Below, piece after piece: positions 50,480 through 60,232 of a stretch of 64,000 nt of DNA. The stretch covers positions 1-64,000 of the forward strand of contig NZ_JAGGLT010000005.1 in the NCBI RefSeq assembly GCF_017874545.1, in the 5' to 3' direction. How positions within the stretch are numbered: the stretch's first letter is position 1; each line of letters opens with the position of its first letter. This stretch comes from Thermoanaerobacterium butyriciformans. GTDB taxonomy: Bacteria; Bacillota; Thermoanaerobacteria; Thermoanaerobacterales; Thermoanaerobacteraceae. The translations under genes and the position numbers were made by a program. The notes below the pieces were generated by a model, which was given only the letters and a program-made list of their open reading frames with translations, ran no database searches and was not told the DNA's origin.

Positions 50480-52057
50480 TTATGTAAAAAATGGCCCATA
50501 AAACAGATTTGTCAAGATGGCATCAATTATTACCATAAAAGAAAATGCTCCGAAATTAGAATTAAATTTCCCTTTGCCATAATAAATTTTTACAAAGCCC
50601 AGTGATATCAAAGTAAATATAAAAGGTATGACAATTAAACTATACGATCCGAATACAGCATCTAAATTCATTTTTACAGAATGTGGAGGATAAAAGAAAT
50701 ATTTCATTATCATGTATACTATAGTACCAATGTAAAATGAAAAAATACTATCATTTTTAAATCTCTTTGGCTCAAAAAGCATTATCATCACAAACCATAC
50801 ATACGCAGGTAATGATAAAGCCAATACTAATATTAGGCCAATTAGCAATGATACTGCACTTTTTTGAATTAATGTGCTAAGTGCATATTGCTTATCTATT
50901 GGTCTTACTTTGTTTAATACATTTTTATATACATATGTTGTTGATGATGCATAAACATCATATCTTCCAAAACCGTCAGACTCAATCCATGTAATGAAAT
51001 TGCCATATTTTGTACTGCAAATCTTCGGCATACCTGCCCACGTCCTTGTACGCGTAGCAAGTTTTGATGATTCTATCTTTCCATTTTTCCATTTTGAATA
51101 TATGATTTCTGTCGATTTTATAGGTGTAGTCCCAAAATTTGTTAGTTCTATACCAACAGATGAAACTGTATATACATTTGTACCACTTTCTAAAACATCG
51201 AAATCTCCAACATCATCTGCGGTGCCAATTCCATCAACGTTTATCGCAACATTTTTTGGTTGAACCTTTAACACTTTTGAATCATTGTAATAGATGTATT
51301 TCAAAGTTGAATCGCTTTTTGAAGTCAAATTGTAAAAAAGGTATATCCCACCATCATACGCAATTTTTAAATTTTTGATGTCAGAAAAAGATGAAACAGA
51401 TACATTGTAAACCGGCTTTAAATTGCTCCATCTCCCAGATTCATACATTAATAAATAAATACTTCTATCATAATTAATTCCTGTTAGTAGTCCAATATAT
51501 AACTTTCCATTAATTTTTTCTGCATCAATCTCTTTAGTATTTTCTATTTGTGAAATACTTCCTTCTAACACTAATTTATCATTAAATATCTTATATACAT
51601 TTACTTTCCTACTGTTGAAAGTAATCAATCTGTCATCAACTATTTTAAAACCATCAGCATTAATTCCATAATTAATAAAATTGCTGCCATCAATGCCAAC
51701 AGACATAAGTACATTATCTTTTATAATATAAAATCTACCATTACAATAATTAATTTCTTTTACATTTGATTCATCAATTCCGTTTATATCTATATCTTTA
51801 ATTAAAATTTTACTTGGATTGCTTATATCTATCAATTCGATTTTATTCACCTTTGGTAAAGCTGCATAAATTTTACTGTTGTTTAAAAATATGTATGTGC
51901 CTCTGTTAAAATCTCTTGAGGCAATTTTCATATCTCTACTCCATTCTTTAGATGGAGATTGGGAAAAAGATTTTAAATATCTTTCATAATTGTATAATAT
52001 AAGTAAAACTATAGTTGCAATTATCAGCAATACAGCTACTAATTTGCGAATATTCAT
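50480..52057 (-). CDS. Membrane protein with extracytoplasmic beta-propeller-like domain
   Basis: A 525-residue protein with an N-terminal membrane helix (about 6-24), a large extracytoplasmic region (about 40-390) of repeated beta strands (IYAALPKVNKIELIDIS, RFYIIKDNVLMSVGIDG, KLYIGLLTGINYD), and a C-terminal membrane bundle of four helices (about 400-525). The middle looks like a six- or seven-bladed propeller, but I cannot name the family. It may be a sensor or anchor for a surface complex. It lies next to the opp operon with its own end near a terminator. Function unknown. Confidence 0.7.
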   Translation of the reverse strand: MNIRKLVAVLLIIATIVLLILYNYERYLKSFSQSPSKEWSRDMKIASRDFNRGTYIFLNNSKIYAALPKVNKIELIDISNPSKILIKDIDINGIDESNVKEINYCNGRFYIIKDNVLMSVGIDGSNFINYGINADGFKIVDDRLITFNSRKVNVYKIFNDKLVLEGSISQIENTKEIDAEKINGKLYIGLLTGINYDRSIYLLMYESGRWSNLKPVYNVSVSSFSDIKNLKIAYDGGIYLFYNLTSKSDSTLKYIYYNDSKVLKVQPKNVAINVDGIGTADDVGDFDVLESGTNVYTVSSVGIELTNFGTTPIKSTEIIYSKWKNGKIESSKLATRTRTWAGMPKICSTKYGNFITWIESDGFGRYDVYASSTTYVYKNVLNKVRPIDKQYALSTLIQKSAVSLLIGLILVLALSLPAYVWFVMIMLFEPKRFKNDSIFSFYIGTIVYMIMKYFFYPPHSVKMNLDAVFGSYSLIVIPFIFTLISLGFVKIYYGKGKFNSNFGAFSFMVIIDAILTNLFYGPFFT

Positions 52058-52093
52058 ATCATCACAACCTTATTAAATAAGTTTTATGATTAC

Positions 52094-52116
52094 AAAAAAA
52101 GCACTCTTTTGAGTGC
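52094..52116 (-). terminator. Terminator of the opp operon
   Basis: GCACTC / GAGTGC around TTTT with a seven-T run on the minus strand (52094-52100), a few bases past the oppF stop. Confidence 0.88.
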
Positions 52117-52118
52117 TC

Positions 52119-53078
52119 TTATTTATCAAATAAATGGCATGCTACAAAATGGCCGCTGCCTACTTCTTTTAGTGGTGGTGTAACTTCGCTGCAAATATCC
52201 ATCGCATATTTGCACCTGGTTCTAAATCTGCACCCTGACGGCGGATTAATTGGACTTGGTACATCACCTTCCAGTATGATCCTTTCTCTCTTTCTTTCAA
52301 CTTCCGGATCAGGGATTGGCACCGCAGAAAGAAGCGCTTGTGTATATGGATGCAAAGGATTTGTATACAACTCACCGCTTTGAGTCAATTCTGCAATTGA
52401 ACCTAAATACATGACAGCAACTCTATCGCTTATATGCCTTACCATGCTTAAGTCATGAGCAATAAAAAGGTATGTCAAACCTTTTTCCTCTTGTAAATTC
52501 ATAAGTAAATTCACAATCTGTGCCTGTATAGAAACATCAAGAGCAGATATTGGCTCATCGCACACAATGAATTCTGGCTCAATTGCCATTGCTCGTGCTA
52601 TGCCTATCCTTTGCCTTTGTCCACCTGAGAACTCATGTGGAAACCTATTTGCATGCTCCCGGTTTAATCCAACCAGTTCAAGGAGATTGTATATTCTCTC
52701 TCTCCTCTCTTTACCAGTGTATAAACCATGTATGTCAATTCCTTCACCTATTATATCACCGACAGTCATACGAGGATTTAGCGATGCATATGGATCCTGA
52801 AAAATCATCTGCGCCTTTCTAGCAAATTTTCTTCGTGTCTCGTCGTTCATCTTATGAACAGGTATATCATCAAATATAACTGAGCCACCTGTTGCTTCAT
52901 AAAGGCCTATAACTGTTCTTCCAGTAGTTGACTTGCCGCAGCCAGACTCACCAACAAGACCTAAAGTCTCGCCCCTTTTTATATTAAAACTTACATCATC
53001 AACAGCCTTTAATATACCACCGTTGACGTGAAAGTATTTTTTCAAATTTTTAACTTCCAAAATCACATTATCCTTCAC
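52119..53078 (-). CDS. oppF: Oligopeptide ABC transporter ATP-binding protein OppF
   Basis: About 319 residues. ABC ATPase with Walker [16 protein letters not shown] (about 47-61), Q-loop [13 protein letters not shown], signature [13 protein letters not shown] (about 155), Walker [13 protein letters not shown] and the H-loop region [12 protein letters not shown]. The C-terminal OppD/F domain is present, with [15 protein letters not shown] near the end, a Cys-rich region that in relatives can hold an Fe-S cluster. The start is GTG 53078, spaced nine bases from AAGGAGG. It is the last gene of the opp operon and overlaps oppD. Drives peptide uptake with OppD. Confidence 0.94.
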   Translation of the reverse strand: MKDNVILEVKNLKKYFHVNGGILKAVDDVSFNIKRGETLGLVGESGCGKSTTGRTVIGLYEATGGSVIFDDIPVHKMNDETRRKFARKAQMIFQDPYASLNPRMTVGDIIGEGIDIHGLYTGKERRERIYNLLELVGLNREHANRFPHEFSGGQRQRIGIARAMAIEPEFIVCDEPISALDVSIQAQIVNLLMNLQEEKGLTYLFIAHDLSMVRHISDRVAVMYLGSIAELTQSGELYTNPLHPYTQALLSAVPIPDPEVERKRERIILEGDVPSPINPPSGCRFRTRCKYAMDICSEVTPPLKEVGSGHFVACHLFDK

Positions 53079-54102
53079 TTGTATACGCCTCCTTTTCAAA
53101 AGGATTCTTCACCTTTGGCGCATATGGATGCTTCAACCAACAGGCAACCTTATGTGAATCAGTTTCATTTGTATACTCTGGTTGAGCTTCGTAACAAATT
53201 TTCATTGCATAATTGCATCTAGCAGCAAATGGACACCCTACTGGAGGTGCAAATAAATCAGGAGGCGTACCAACAATAGGAACAAGTTTTTCTTTGTTCT
53301 GGGCATCAAGCCTTGGAACAGATTTTAAAAGTCCCCATGTGTAAGGATGCTGTGGATGCTTAAATATCTCATCAGATGTACCTGTCTCTATAATTTTGCC
53401 AGCATACATGACTATAATTCTCTCAGCTATATCGGCAACAACACCTAAATCGTGAGTTATCATAATAATAGATGTATTAAACTCTCTCTGCAAATCTTTC
53501 ATTAAATCAAGTATTTGTGCTTGTATTGTAACATCAAGTGCAGTTGTTGGCTCATCAGCAATGAGAAGCTTTGGCCTACATGCCAAAGCAATAGCAATCA
53601 TTGCCCTCTGCCTCATGCCACCAGAAAATTCATGTGGATATTGATTTATCCTTCTATCAGCATTAGGAATGCCAACGACATCAAGCATTTCTTTTGCCCT
53701 TTTCATCGCCTCAGCTTTAGAAACCTTTTGATGCTTCAATATTACTTCCGCAATCTGTTTTCCTATCGTCATCGTAGGATTCAATGACGTCATAGGGTCT
53801 TGAAATATCATACCAATTTCTGAGCCTCTTATTGATTGCATCTGTCTTTCACTAAACTTAGAAATCTCTCTACCATCAAATATGATTTTGCCAGCTTTAA
53901 ATCTGCCAGGTGGTTCTGGGTTTAATCTCATCACAGCTTGCATTGTAACAGATTTTCCACAGCCAGACTCACCAACAATTGCCAGTGATTCACCCTTCAT
54001 TACTTGGAAACTAACGTCTCTAACTGCTTTTACTTCGCCTGCATAGGTGTCGAATGAATACTCCAAATTTTGTACATCTAGCAATACTTCTCTATCTCCC
54101 AA
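53068..54102 (-). CDS. oppD: Oligopeptide ABC transporter ATP-binding protein OppD
   Basis: About 344 residues. Walker [18 protein letters not shown] (about 44), Q-loop MIFQDPMTSLNPTMT, signature SGGMRQRAMIAIALA (about 158), Walker B LLIADEPTTALD (about 179), H-loop IMITHDLGVVADI. The C-terminus carries the OppD/F motif GCPFAARCNYAMKIC. TTG at 54102 is spaced eight bases from the AAAGGAGG that overlaps the oppC stop; an ATG at 54108 is only two bases from it, so TTG may be the true start. It pairs with OppF as the ATPase dimer on the cytoplasmic face. Confidence 0.94.
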   Translation of the reverse strand: MGDREVLLDVQNLEYSFDTYAGEVKAVRDVSFQVMKGESLAIVGESGCGKSVTMQAVMRLNPEPPGRFKAGKIIFDGREISKFSERQMQSIRGSEIGMIFQDPMTSLNPTMTIGKQIAEVILKHQKVSKAEAMKRAKEMLDVVGIPNADRRINQYPHEFSGGMRQRAMIAIALACRPKLLIADEPTTALDVTIQAQILDLMKDLQREFNTSIIMITHDLGVVADIAERIIVMYAGKIIETGTSDEIFKHPQHPYTWGLLKSVPRLDAQNKEKLVPIVGTPPDLFAPPVGCPFAARCNYAMKICYEAQPEYTNETDSHKVACWLKHPYAPKVKNPFEKEAYTSEG

Positions 54103-54116
54103 ATTCATTACCTCCT

Positions 54117-55034
54117 TTAGCGGCGAAGTCTCGGGTCGAGAGCATCTCTCAAACCATCACCAAGCATATTAAACGCAAGCATTGTAACACTTATAAAAAA
54201 TCCAGGTATAAAAAGCTGCATAGGATACATAAGCAAAACCTGTGTTGCATCATTTGCAAGAGTACCCCAACTTGCAAGTGGTGCTCTTATGCCAAGGCCT
54301 ATATAACTCAAAAAAGCCTCAGAAAAAATAGCATTTGGAACATCAAATGTCATTGAAACAATTATTGGTCCCAATGCATTTGGTATCAAATGTCTTAATA
54401 TTATTCTGCCAGGACTTGCTCCAAGCGTTTTGGCCGCCAAGACAAACTCCTGCTCTTTAAGTTGCAGTACTTGGCCTCTAACAATCCTGGCCATACCTAC
54501 CCAGCCTGTCATGACCATCGCAGTTATTATGGTCCACAAACCTTGACCCATGACGACCATCAAAAGTATTACAAGTATCAAGTACGGTATGCCATAAAGT
54601 ATATCTACAATACGCATCATTATATTATCTACTTGACCACCAAAATACCCTGCTATGCCACCGTAAGTAACGCCGATAACCGCATCAAGAAAGGCAATTG
54701 TGACACCTATAAATAATGATACTCTAGCACCCATCCAAACTCTTACAAATAAATCTCTTCCAAGATAGTCTGTGCCAAACCAATGAACTTTAGAAAAAGG
54801 TTTATTTGTGTTAAACAAGTCTTGATGTGCATAGTCAAACGGCCTCATGTATGGTCCAAATATAGCCATTAAAACAAGAAAAATCAGAAAAACTAAAGAA
54901 GCCATAGCAACCTTATTCATTTTTAGCCTTCGCCATGCATCCTGCCAGTAACTAATACTTGGTCTTACTATAGACTGGCTTTCAGAAGCATTAGCACCAA
55001 TTATCTCAAACTTATCCTTGCTTATATCCACCAT
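54117..55034 (-). CDS. oppC: Oligopeptide ABC transporter permease OppC
   Basis: A 305-residue inner-membrane permease of the BPD type. Six membrane helices are visible (first at about 44-65), with the cytoplasmic EAA loop near 218-235 (AAKTLGASPGRIILRHLIPN) that contacts the ATPases. The N-terminal tail (about 1-40) is long and cytoplasmic, as in OppC. The stop overlaps the ribosome site of oppD, and the start is one base from the oppB stop. It forms the channel with OppB. Firm assignment. Confidence 0.94.
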   Translation of the reverse strand: MVDISKDKFEIIGANASESQSIVRPSISYWQDAWRRLKMNKVAMASLVFLIFLVLMAIFGPYMRPFDYAHQDLFNTNKPFSKVHWFGTDYLGRDLFVRVWMGARVSLFIGVTIAFLDAVIGVTYGGIAGYFGGQVDNIMMRIVDILYGIPYLILVILLMVVMGQGLWTIITAMVMTGWVGMARIVRGQVLQLKEQEFVLAAKTLGASPGRIILRHLIPNALGPIIVSMTFDVPNAIFSEAFLSYIGLGIRAPLASWGTLANDATQVLLMYPMQLFIPGFFISVTMLAFNMLGDGLRDALDPRLRR

Positions 55035-55035
55035 T

Positions 55036-55974
55036 TTACTTTCCTCCTTTTGCCAGCCTTACTCTAGGATCAATAAGTCCATATGCAATGTCAACTAAAA
55101 ACATCATTACTACTAAAATTACACTGTAAAAAATTGTTGTGCCTAAGATCATAGAATAATCTTCATCGTATATACTCTGAACAAAGAACTTTCCAAGTCC
55201 TGGTATGCTGAAAATTTGCTCAATTACAAACGTTCCAGTAACGATACCAGCAATCAATGGACCTAATACTGTCACAACTGGCATAATTGCATTTCTAACC
55301 ATGTGTTTCCATATAATCTGAAGCTGAGAAAGCCCTTTTGCTTTAGCCGTTTTTATATAATCTTGCCCAATCACATCCAGCATGCTTGTTCTCATCATAC
55401 GGGATATGATTGATAATGTAGAAAACGACAACGCAATAGACGGCAATATAGTATATTTAAATGAACCCCATCCAGATACTGGTAGCCATCTTAGCTTTGA
55501 CGCTAATAAAAGCTGCAAAAGCGTCGCTATAATGAAGTTTGGAACAGAGATACCTATTATAGCGAGAAACATAGAAAAATAATCCCAGCCGCCTCCTCGC
55601 TTTAATGCTGCAATAATACCAAAAAGCAAGCCGAAAATAACACCCAAAATTATAGATTGTATACCAAGTTGAAACGATGCTGGTGCAGATTGTTTGATTA
55701 TGTCATCAACTGTCCTGTTTAGATATTTCAAAGATATACCTAAATCGCCATGTATCAAATTATTTAGATAATACCCATACTGTACAATCAAGGGCTTGTC
55801 AAGATGATATTTCGCTAACATGTTTTGTCTAATTTGCTCTGGTACTTTTTTCTCGCTTGTAAACGGATCACCTGGTATCATGTGCATTAAGAAAAACGTC
55901 AATGTTACGATTACCCAAATAGTAATCAACATATAAACAAATCTTTTTAACGAATAATTAAGCAACCAAAACAC
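55036..55974 (-). CDS. oppB: Oligopeptide ABC transporter permease OppB
   Basis: A 312-residue permease with six membrane helices (first at about 10-30, starting LKRFVYMLITIWVIVTL) and the OppB/DppB motif HMIPGDPF near 32. The EAA loop lies near 205-225 (TAKAKGLSQLQIIWKHMVRN). An AGGGGGTGTTTT ribosome site precedes the ATG. It is followed directly by oppC. Coding order oppB-C-D-F and preceding oppA (85-base gap) is the classical operon. Firm. Confidence 0.95.
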   Translation of the reverse strand: MFWLLNYSLKRFVYMLITIWVIVTLTFFLMHMIPGDPFTSEKKVPEQIRQNMLAKYHLDKPLIVQYGYYLNNLIHGDLGISLKYLNRTVDDIIKQSAPASFQLGIQSIILGVIFGLLFGIIAALKRGGGWDYFSMFLAIIGISVPNFIIATLLQLLLASKLRWLPVSGWGSFKYTILPSIALSFSTLSIISRMMRTSMLDVIGQDYIKTAKAKGLSQLQIIWKHMVRNAIMPVVTVLGPLIAGIVTGTFVIEQIFSIPGLGKFFVQSIYDEDYSMILGTTIFYSVILVVMMFLVDIAYGLIDPRVRLAKGGK

Positions 55975-56059
55975 CCCCTATTAATATTTATTTATGGTAT
56001 ATATGGGTTACCCATATATACCATAAGTCCATCAAGACATATATTATATTCTTGAATCA

Positions 56060-57703
56060 CTAATCATTTTGGATATATGCCCACTTAAATTCCCAATCTG
56101 AACCAAATGTCGGGAAATACAGATCTTTCACATAAGGTTTTACAACAAATGCCCTTGCTTGGAAATACACAGGTCCTATAGGCATATCATTCATTAAAAT
56201 TTTTTCAGCTTGTATAAGCTGCTCGTTTCTTGCTTTTAAATCTCCATTGACTTTCGCCTCATCAATAAGCTTGTCATATTCAGGATTGCTATAAAATGCT
56301 GTATTATTTCCATTGTTTGTTTCCCACATGTCTAAGAATGTCAATGGATCGTTGTAGTCAGCACCCCATCCTGCAAACACCATATCATAATTTCCCTTGT
56401 TCATCATATCTATCCTTACTTTAAATGCTACATTTTGAATCTGCACATTTACTCCAAGATTTTGTTTCCACATCTGCTGAAGTGCTTGATCATACTTTTT
56501 CGCGTTATCTGTATCATCGCCAAGTAAAGTAATCGTAGGAAGTTTGCTTATGCCAAGCTCAGACATTCCCTTTTTCAATAATTCCTTAGCCTGTGCAACA
56601 TCATTGTCTTTAAAATACGTCTCACCTGCTTCTTTTCTAAAATCTCCATTATAACCCGGAATGCCTGGTGGAACAACTGCTTCTGCAGGTATAGAACCAT
56701 CTTTCGTTACATGCTCAACAAATGCTTTCCTGTCAATGGCAAGAGTAAATGCCTTTCTGATATCTGCATTTTTGAATACAGGACTCTTCGTATTAAACTG
56801 CACGTACCAGTTAGTTGCTAATGCCTTATCGTTGTACTCGCTGGAATTTTTGTATTTGTCAATATAATCACCTGGTACAAATATGGAATCAAGCGTACTG
56901 TTGTCATAGTTCTGAACTAAAGTATTATTGTCTTTTATCATTGAAAAATTAACAGTCTGCAATTTTACACTGCTGCTATCCCAATAATCTTTGTTCTTCT
57001 TTAAAGTTATGCTCTGCTCATGATTCCATTGGCTAATGATGAACGGGCCGCTGTATACTAATTTATCTGGATCTGCGCCAACCTTATCACCATATTTTTC
57101 ATAGACTGATTTTTCTAATGGCAGATATGTTACAAATGAAGTAAGACCTAGAAATTGTGGTGTAGGAGCTTTCAATGTGACTTGCAAAGTCTTGTCGTCA
57201 AGTGCTTTCACAGCTACCTGATCGGCACTGCCTTTCCCTGAATTATATTCTTCTGCACCTTTTATATAGAAAAGTTGATATGCGTATTGTGAAGCTGTAT
57301 TAGGATCCAATGCTCTTTTCCAAGCGTATTCAAAATCCTCTGCTGTTATTGGATTTCCATCGCTCCATTTTGCATCTCTTAAGTGAAATGTATACGTTAG
57401 TCCATCATTTGAAATATCCCAGCTCTTTGCAAGACCAGAACCGGGTTTTATTTTTCCATCCTTGTCATACCTTGTCAAACCATCTAATACTTCTGTCAAT
57501 ATATCAATAGAAACCACATCTGTCGCCTTTTGCGGATCAAGTGTAGGTGGTTCTTGAGTTAAATTAAGATTCAATACTTGTTTATCGTTTCCTCTATTTG
57601 ATGCACTGTTTGAAGCACTCCCCCCACAACCTGCTAGTACTGCACTCAGTGCCATTAATAAAACTAAACCAATTATGACTATCTTCTTTTGTCCTTTCAT
57701 CAT
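56060..57703 (-). CDS. oppA: Oligopeptide-binding lipoprotein OppA
   Basis: A 547-residue solute-binding protein (family 5). Signal peptide with lipobox (ALSAVLAGCGGS; Cys about 26), then the SBP_bac_5 fold: PPTLDPQKATDVVS near 52, YTFHLRDAKWSDGNPITAEDF (split YTFHLRDAKW, SDGNPITAEDF) near 110-130, and LYFPTFGSDWEFKW at the end. Binds oligopeptides outside the membrane and passes them to OppBC. AGGAGGAGAA precedes two ATGs. It heads the oppA-B-C-D-F unit. It is about 60-70 percent alike the paralogue encoded at 58.2 kb by eye. The long 5' leader (57704 on) is described separately. Confidence 0.94.
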   Translation of the reverse strand: MMKGQKKIVIIGLVLLMALSAVLAGCGGSASNSASNRGNDKQVLNLNLTQEPPTLDPQKATDVVSIDILTEVLDGLTRYDKDGKIKPGSGLAKSWDISNDGLTYTFHLRDAKWSDGNPITAEDFEYAWKRALDPNTASQYAYQLFYIKGAEEYNSGKGSADQVAVKALDDKTLQVTLKAPTPQFLGLTSFVTYLPLEKSVYEKYGDKVGADPDKLVYSGPFIISQWNHEQSITLKKNKDYWDSSSVKLQTVNFSMIKDNNTLVQNYDNSTLDSIFVPGDYIDKYKNSSEYNDKALATNWYVQFNTKSPVFKNADIRKAFTLAIDRKAFVEHVTKDGSIPAEAVVPPGIPGYNGDFRKEAGETYFKDNDVAQAKELLKKGMSELGISKLPTITLLGDDTDNAKKYDQALQQMWKQNLGVNVQIQNVAFKVRIDMMNKGNYDMVFAGWGADYNDPLTFLDMWETNNGNNTAFYSNPEYDKLIDEAKVNGDLKARNEQLIQAEKILMNDMPIGPVYFQARAFVVKPYVKDLYFPTFGSDWEFKWAYIQND

Positions 57704-58126
57704 TTCTCCTCCTAATATAAAATAAAAATTAAAATAAATTTAGCTATCGCCCCCCGGCTATGCTAATAAACTACACCTCCTGTAAATAGTATTTTTTGAT
57801 TTATATGATAATTGAATTTTTAAGATATATAAATTTTATAACATTTAAAAACAATAATCAATAACAAAATTTTACGCTATTAATATACTGACTCGAATGC
57901 TGTAATTTTAAAAATAATCAAATTAAATATTTTTAAAATTATAAAACTTTTTTGAACAATACAAAATTAACACAATTAATTTTATCTAAAATATCGTTAT
58001 TTATAAACTACATACTTTATTAGTATAACACCATTAATAATCAATCTCAATATTTCGATTTATTTCGGCAATTTTTTAGAATAAATTAAAATATAGTTGT
58101 AATTTCAAGAATATTTTTAAACATGC
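57704..58126 (-). other. Long oppA leader and AT-rich spacer
   Basis: The roughly 470 bases between the two oppA genes hold no open frame. Nearest oppA is a leader with GGAGGTG and a G6 tract (TAGCCGGGGGGCGATAGC on the minus strand, near 57745-57762); a weak extended -10 (TGTTATAAA) with a poor -35 lies near 57835-57850. The oppA paralogue's leader has a comparable TAGCTGGGGGTGAGAG. The rest is AT-rich DNA with no other signal seen. Confidence 0.45.
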
Positions 58127-58152
58127 AAAAACCGGGGGAAAAAAGCCCCGGT
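58127..58152 (-). terminator. Terminator after the second oppA gene
   Basis: ACCGGGG / CCCCGGT around an 8-base A-rich loop, with a short T-run on the minus strand (58127-58130). GC-rich and strong stem; it separates the paralogue from oppA-B-C-D-F. Confidence 0.82.
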
Positions 58153-58172
58153 GCTTTGCATCATAATTATTT

Positions 58173-59852
58173 TTATTTGTTTTTGCCCTCTATATATGTC
58201 CACTTAAGTTCCCACTCAGTTCCAAATGTAGGAACAATCAAGTCCTTCACATAGCTCTTTGTGACCAATGCATACGCTTGAAAGTATAGTGGACCTATTG
58301 CCATGTCATCCATTGCTATCTTTTCTGCTTGAATCATATAATCATTTCTTTGTTTTAAGTCCCCAGTTACCTTCGCTTGATCAATTAGCTTATCATATTC
58401 AGGATTACTATAGAATGCAGTGTTATTGCCATTGTCTGTCTCCCACATATCAAGGAAAGTCATTGGATCATTGTAATCTGCACTCCATCCTGCCAATACC
58501 ATATCGAAATTTCCTTTATTCATATCATCAATTCTTATCTTAAATGCTTCATTCTTTAGCTGTACATCTGCGCCAAGGTTTTGCTTCCACATTTGTTGAA
58601 GCGCCTCAGACGCCTTTTTTGCACCAGTCGTATCATCTGCAGTAAATGTTATGGTCGGCAATTTCGTTAAACCAAGCTCTTTAAGCCCTTTATTCAAATA
58701 ATCTTTTGCAGCCTGTACATCATTATCTTTAAAGAATGGTGCACCATCTTGTTTTATAAAATCTTCATTGTTATATCCCGGAACACCAGGTGGAATAATA
58801 GACATCGCTGGAATTGAACCATCTTTAAGAACTTGCTCTGTAAATGCCTTCCTATTAATTGCCAATGTAAATGCTTTTCTTATGTTTACATTTTTAAATA
58901 TTCCTTTTTTATCATTGAATTGTATATACCAATTTCCTGCAACAGGCTTTACTGAAAATTCCTTTGTATTTTTATACTTCTCCATCAAATCACTGGGCAC
59001 GCGCATCTGATCCAGTGTTCCATTGTCGTAGTTTTGTGCCTGTGTATTTGCATCTTTTATTATTAAAAAGTTAACTTTTTCTAGCTTGACACTGTCTTTA
59101 TCCCAATAATTCGGATTTTTCTCTAACACAACGCTTTGATCGTGGTTCCACTCTTTAATCACAAAGGGACCACTGTAGACTAATGTATCAGGACTGCTAC
59201 CCAGTTTATCAACGCCTATTTTTTCAACAAAGGACTTTTCCTGCGGCAAATAAGTTCCAAATGCAGTAAGACCTAAAAATTGCGGTGCCGGCGATTTTAA
59301 CTTAACTTGTAATGTCTTATCATCAAGTGCTTTTATCCCTACTTGGTCTGCCGTGCCATTTCCTGAGTTGTATTCTTCAGCACCTTGGATGTAAAAAAAT
59401 TGATACGCATATTGTGATGCTGTCTTAGGATCTAAAACTTTTTTCCAAGAATACTCAAAATCTTGCGCTGTTATTGGATTTCCATCGCTCCACTTTATCC
59501 CATCTTTCAAGTGGAATGTATAAGTGAGACCATCACTTGATATGTCCCAGCTCTTTGCAAGACCTGAACCCGGCTTGATTTCTCCATTTTTATCATACCT
59601 TACTAAGCCATCTAAGACATCATTTAAAACGTCAAATGATGCCATATCTGTAGAAGTGAAAGGATTTAAGTTAGGTGGATCAGCTCTTAAATTTAGATTT
59701 ATAACTTGCTCATCAGCTTTTGCTGTTTGGTTGCTTGTATCACTATTACTTTTGCTTTGTGTTCCATTATTATTTGCTGAGCACCCTGCCAAAAGTGCCG
59801 ACAGAGCTAATACCAATGTTAACAATAATGCTAACCAATTTCTTCTTTTCAT
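58173..59852 (-). CDS. Second OppA-type oligopeptide-binding lipoprotein
   Basis: About 559 residues. Signal peptide with lipobox (ALSALLAGCSAN, mature Cys near 24), then SBP_bac_5 signatures parallel to the downstream oppA (PPNLNPFTSTDMAS, YTFHLKDGIKWSDGNPITA, YNDPMTFLDMWETDNGNNTA). It is a tandem duplicate of oppA that has diverged, likely with different peptide preference while sharing the OppBCDF core. ATG 59852 follows AGGGAGGAATTTTTG; an upstream in-frame ATG at 59921 lies inside the leader. It has its own promoter and terminator. It is the first gene in the direction of transcription. Confidence 0.93.
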   Translation of the reverse strand: MKRRNWLALLLTLVLALSALLAGCSANNNGTQSKSNSDTSNQTAKADEQVINLNLRADPPNLNPFTSTDMASFDVLNDVLDGLVRYDKNGEIKPGSGLAKSWDISSDGLTYTFHLKDGIKWSDGNPITAQDFEYSWKKVLDPKTASQYAYQFFYIQGAEEYNSGNGTADQVGIKALDDKTLQVKLKSPAPQFLGLTAFGTYLPQEKSFVEKIGVDKLGSSPDTLVYSGPFVIKEWNHDQSVVLEKNPNYWDKDSVKLEKVNFLIIKDANTQAQNYDNGTLDQMRVPSDLMEKYKNTKEFSVKPVAGNWYIQFNDKKGIFKNVNIRKAFTLAINRKAFTEQVLKDGSIPAMSIIPPGVPGYNNEDFIKQDGAPFFKDNDVQAAKDYLNKGLKELGLTKLPTITFTADDTTGAKKASEALQQMWKQNLGADVQLKNEAFKIRIDDMNKGNFDMVLAGWSADYNDPMTFLDMWETDNGNNTAFYSNPEYDKLIDQAKVTGDLKQRNDYMIQAEKIAMDDMAIGPLYFQAYALVTKSYVKDLIVPTFGTEWELKWTYIEGKNK

Positions 59853-60039
59853 CAAAAATTCCTCCCTAATAAAAATGTGGTTTAAAAACTCAACTTCCCC
59901 CCAAAAGTTCTCATCTCTCACCCCCAGCTATATATGAAAATAACATTTTGACTGCAGCTAATACTGTACCAAACTTTGTAGTACAATTCTGAAGTTTAAA
60001 GATTGTAATGGCTTAAACAGTCTACAATGATTTTTACTT

Positions 60040-60068
60040 ATTATATCACCATGTGTTTTGCCAAACAA
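60040..60068 (-). promoter_or_regulatory. Promoter of the second oppA gene
   Basis: On the minus strand TTGTTT (60063-60068) and TATAAT (60040-60045) are separated by 17 bases. The transcript would have a leader of about 180 bases before the start at 59852, long for a simple gene, which leaves room for cis-acting control. Confidence 0.75.
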
Positions 60069-60153
60069 GTATATATTAAAAATTCAGTGAAAATTGTTTA
60101 TATACTATTACTATCTTGTATTTTTTAGTATATTCTGAAATTATACTAAATTT

Positions 60154-60190
60154 AACAGGCATACAATACCATTAATATTGTATGCCTGTT
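60154..60190. terminator. Terminator of the gatCAB operon
   Basis: A near-perfect 15-bp stem (AACAGGCATACAATA / TATTGTATGCCTGTT) between gatB and the oppA paralogue. A T-run follows on the plus strand. On the minus strand it is AT-rich but less T-dense, so it probably acts with modest efficiency. Confidence 0.8.
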
Positions 60191-60208
60191 TTTTAAAAAT
60201 AGTAATAT

Positions 60209-60232
60209 TTACTTTGAAAGTTACTTTGAAAG
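60209..60232 (-). repeat. 12-bp tandem duplication across the gatB stop codon
   Basis: The plus-strand unit TTACTTTGAAAG occurs twice in a row at 60209-60220 and 60221-60232. The stop codon of gatB is inside, so a second in-frame stop follows 12 bases after the first. The duplication leaves the protein end (ELSK) intact. Confidence 0.9.

Noticed and set aside
57745-57762. G-quadruplex in the oppA leader
   Set aside because: Only a single G-tract is present in each leader; four tracts would be needed.
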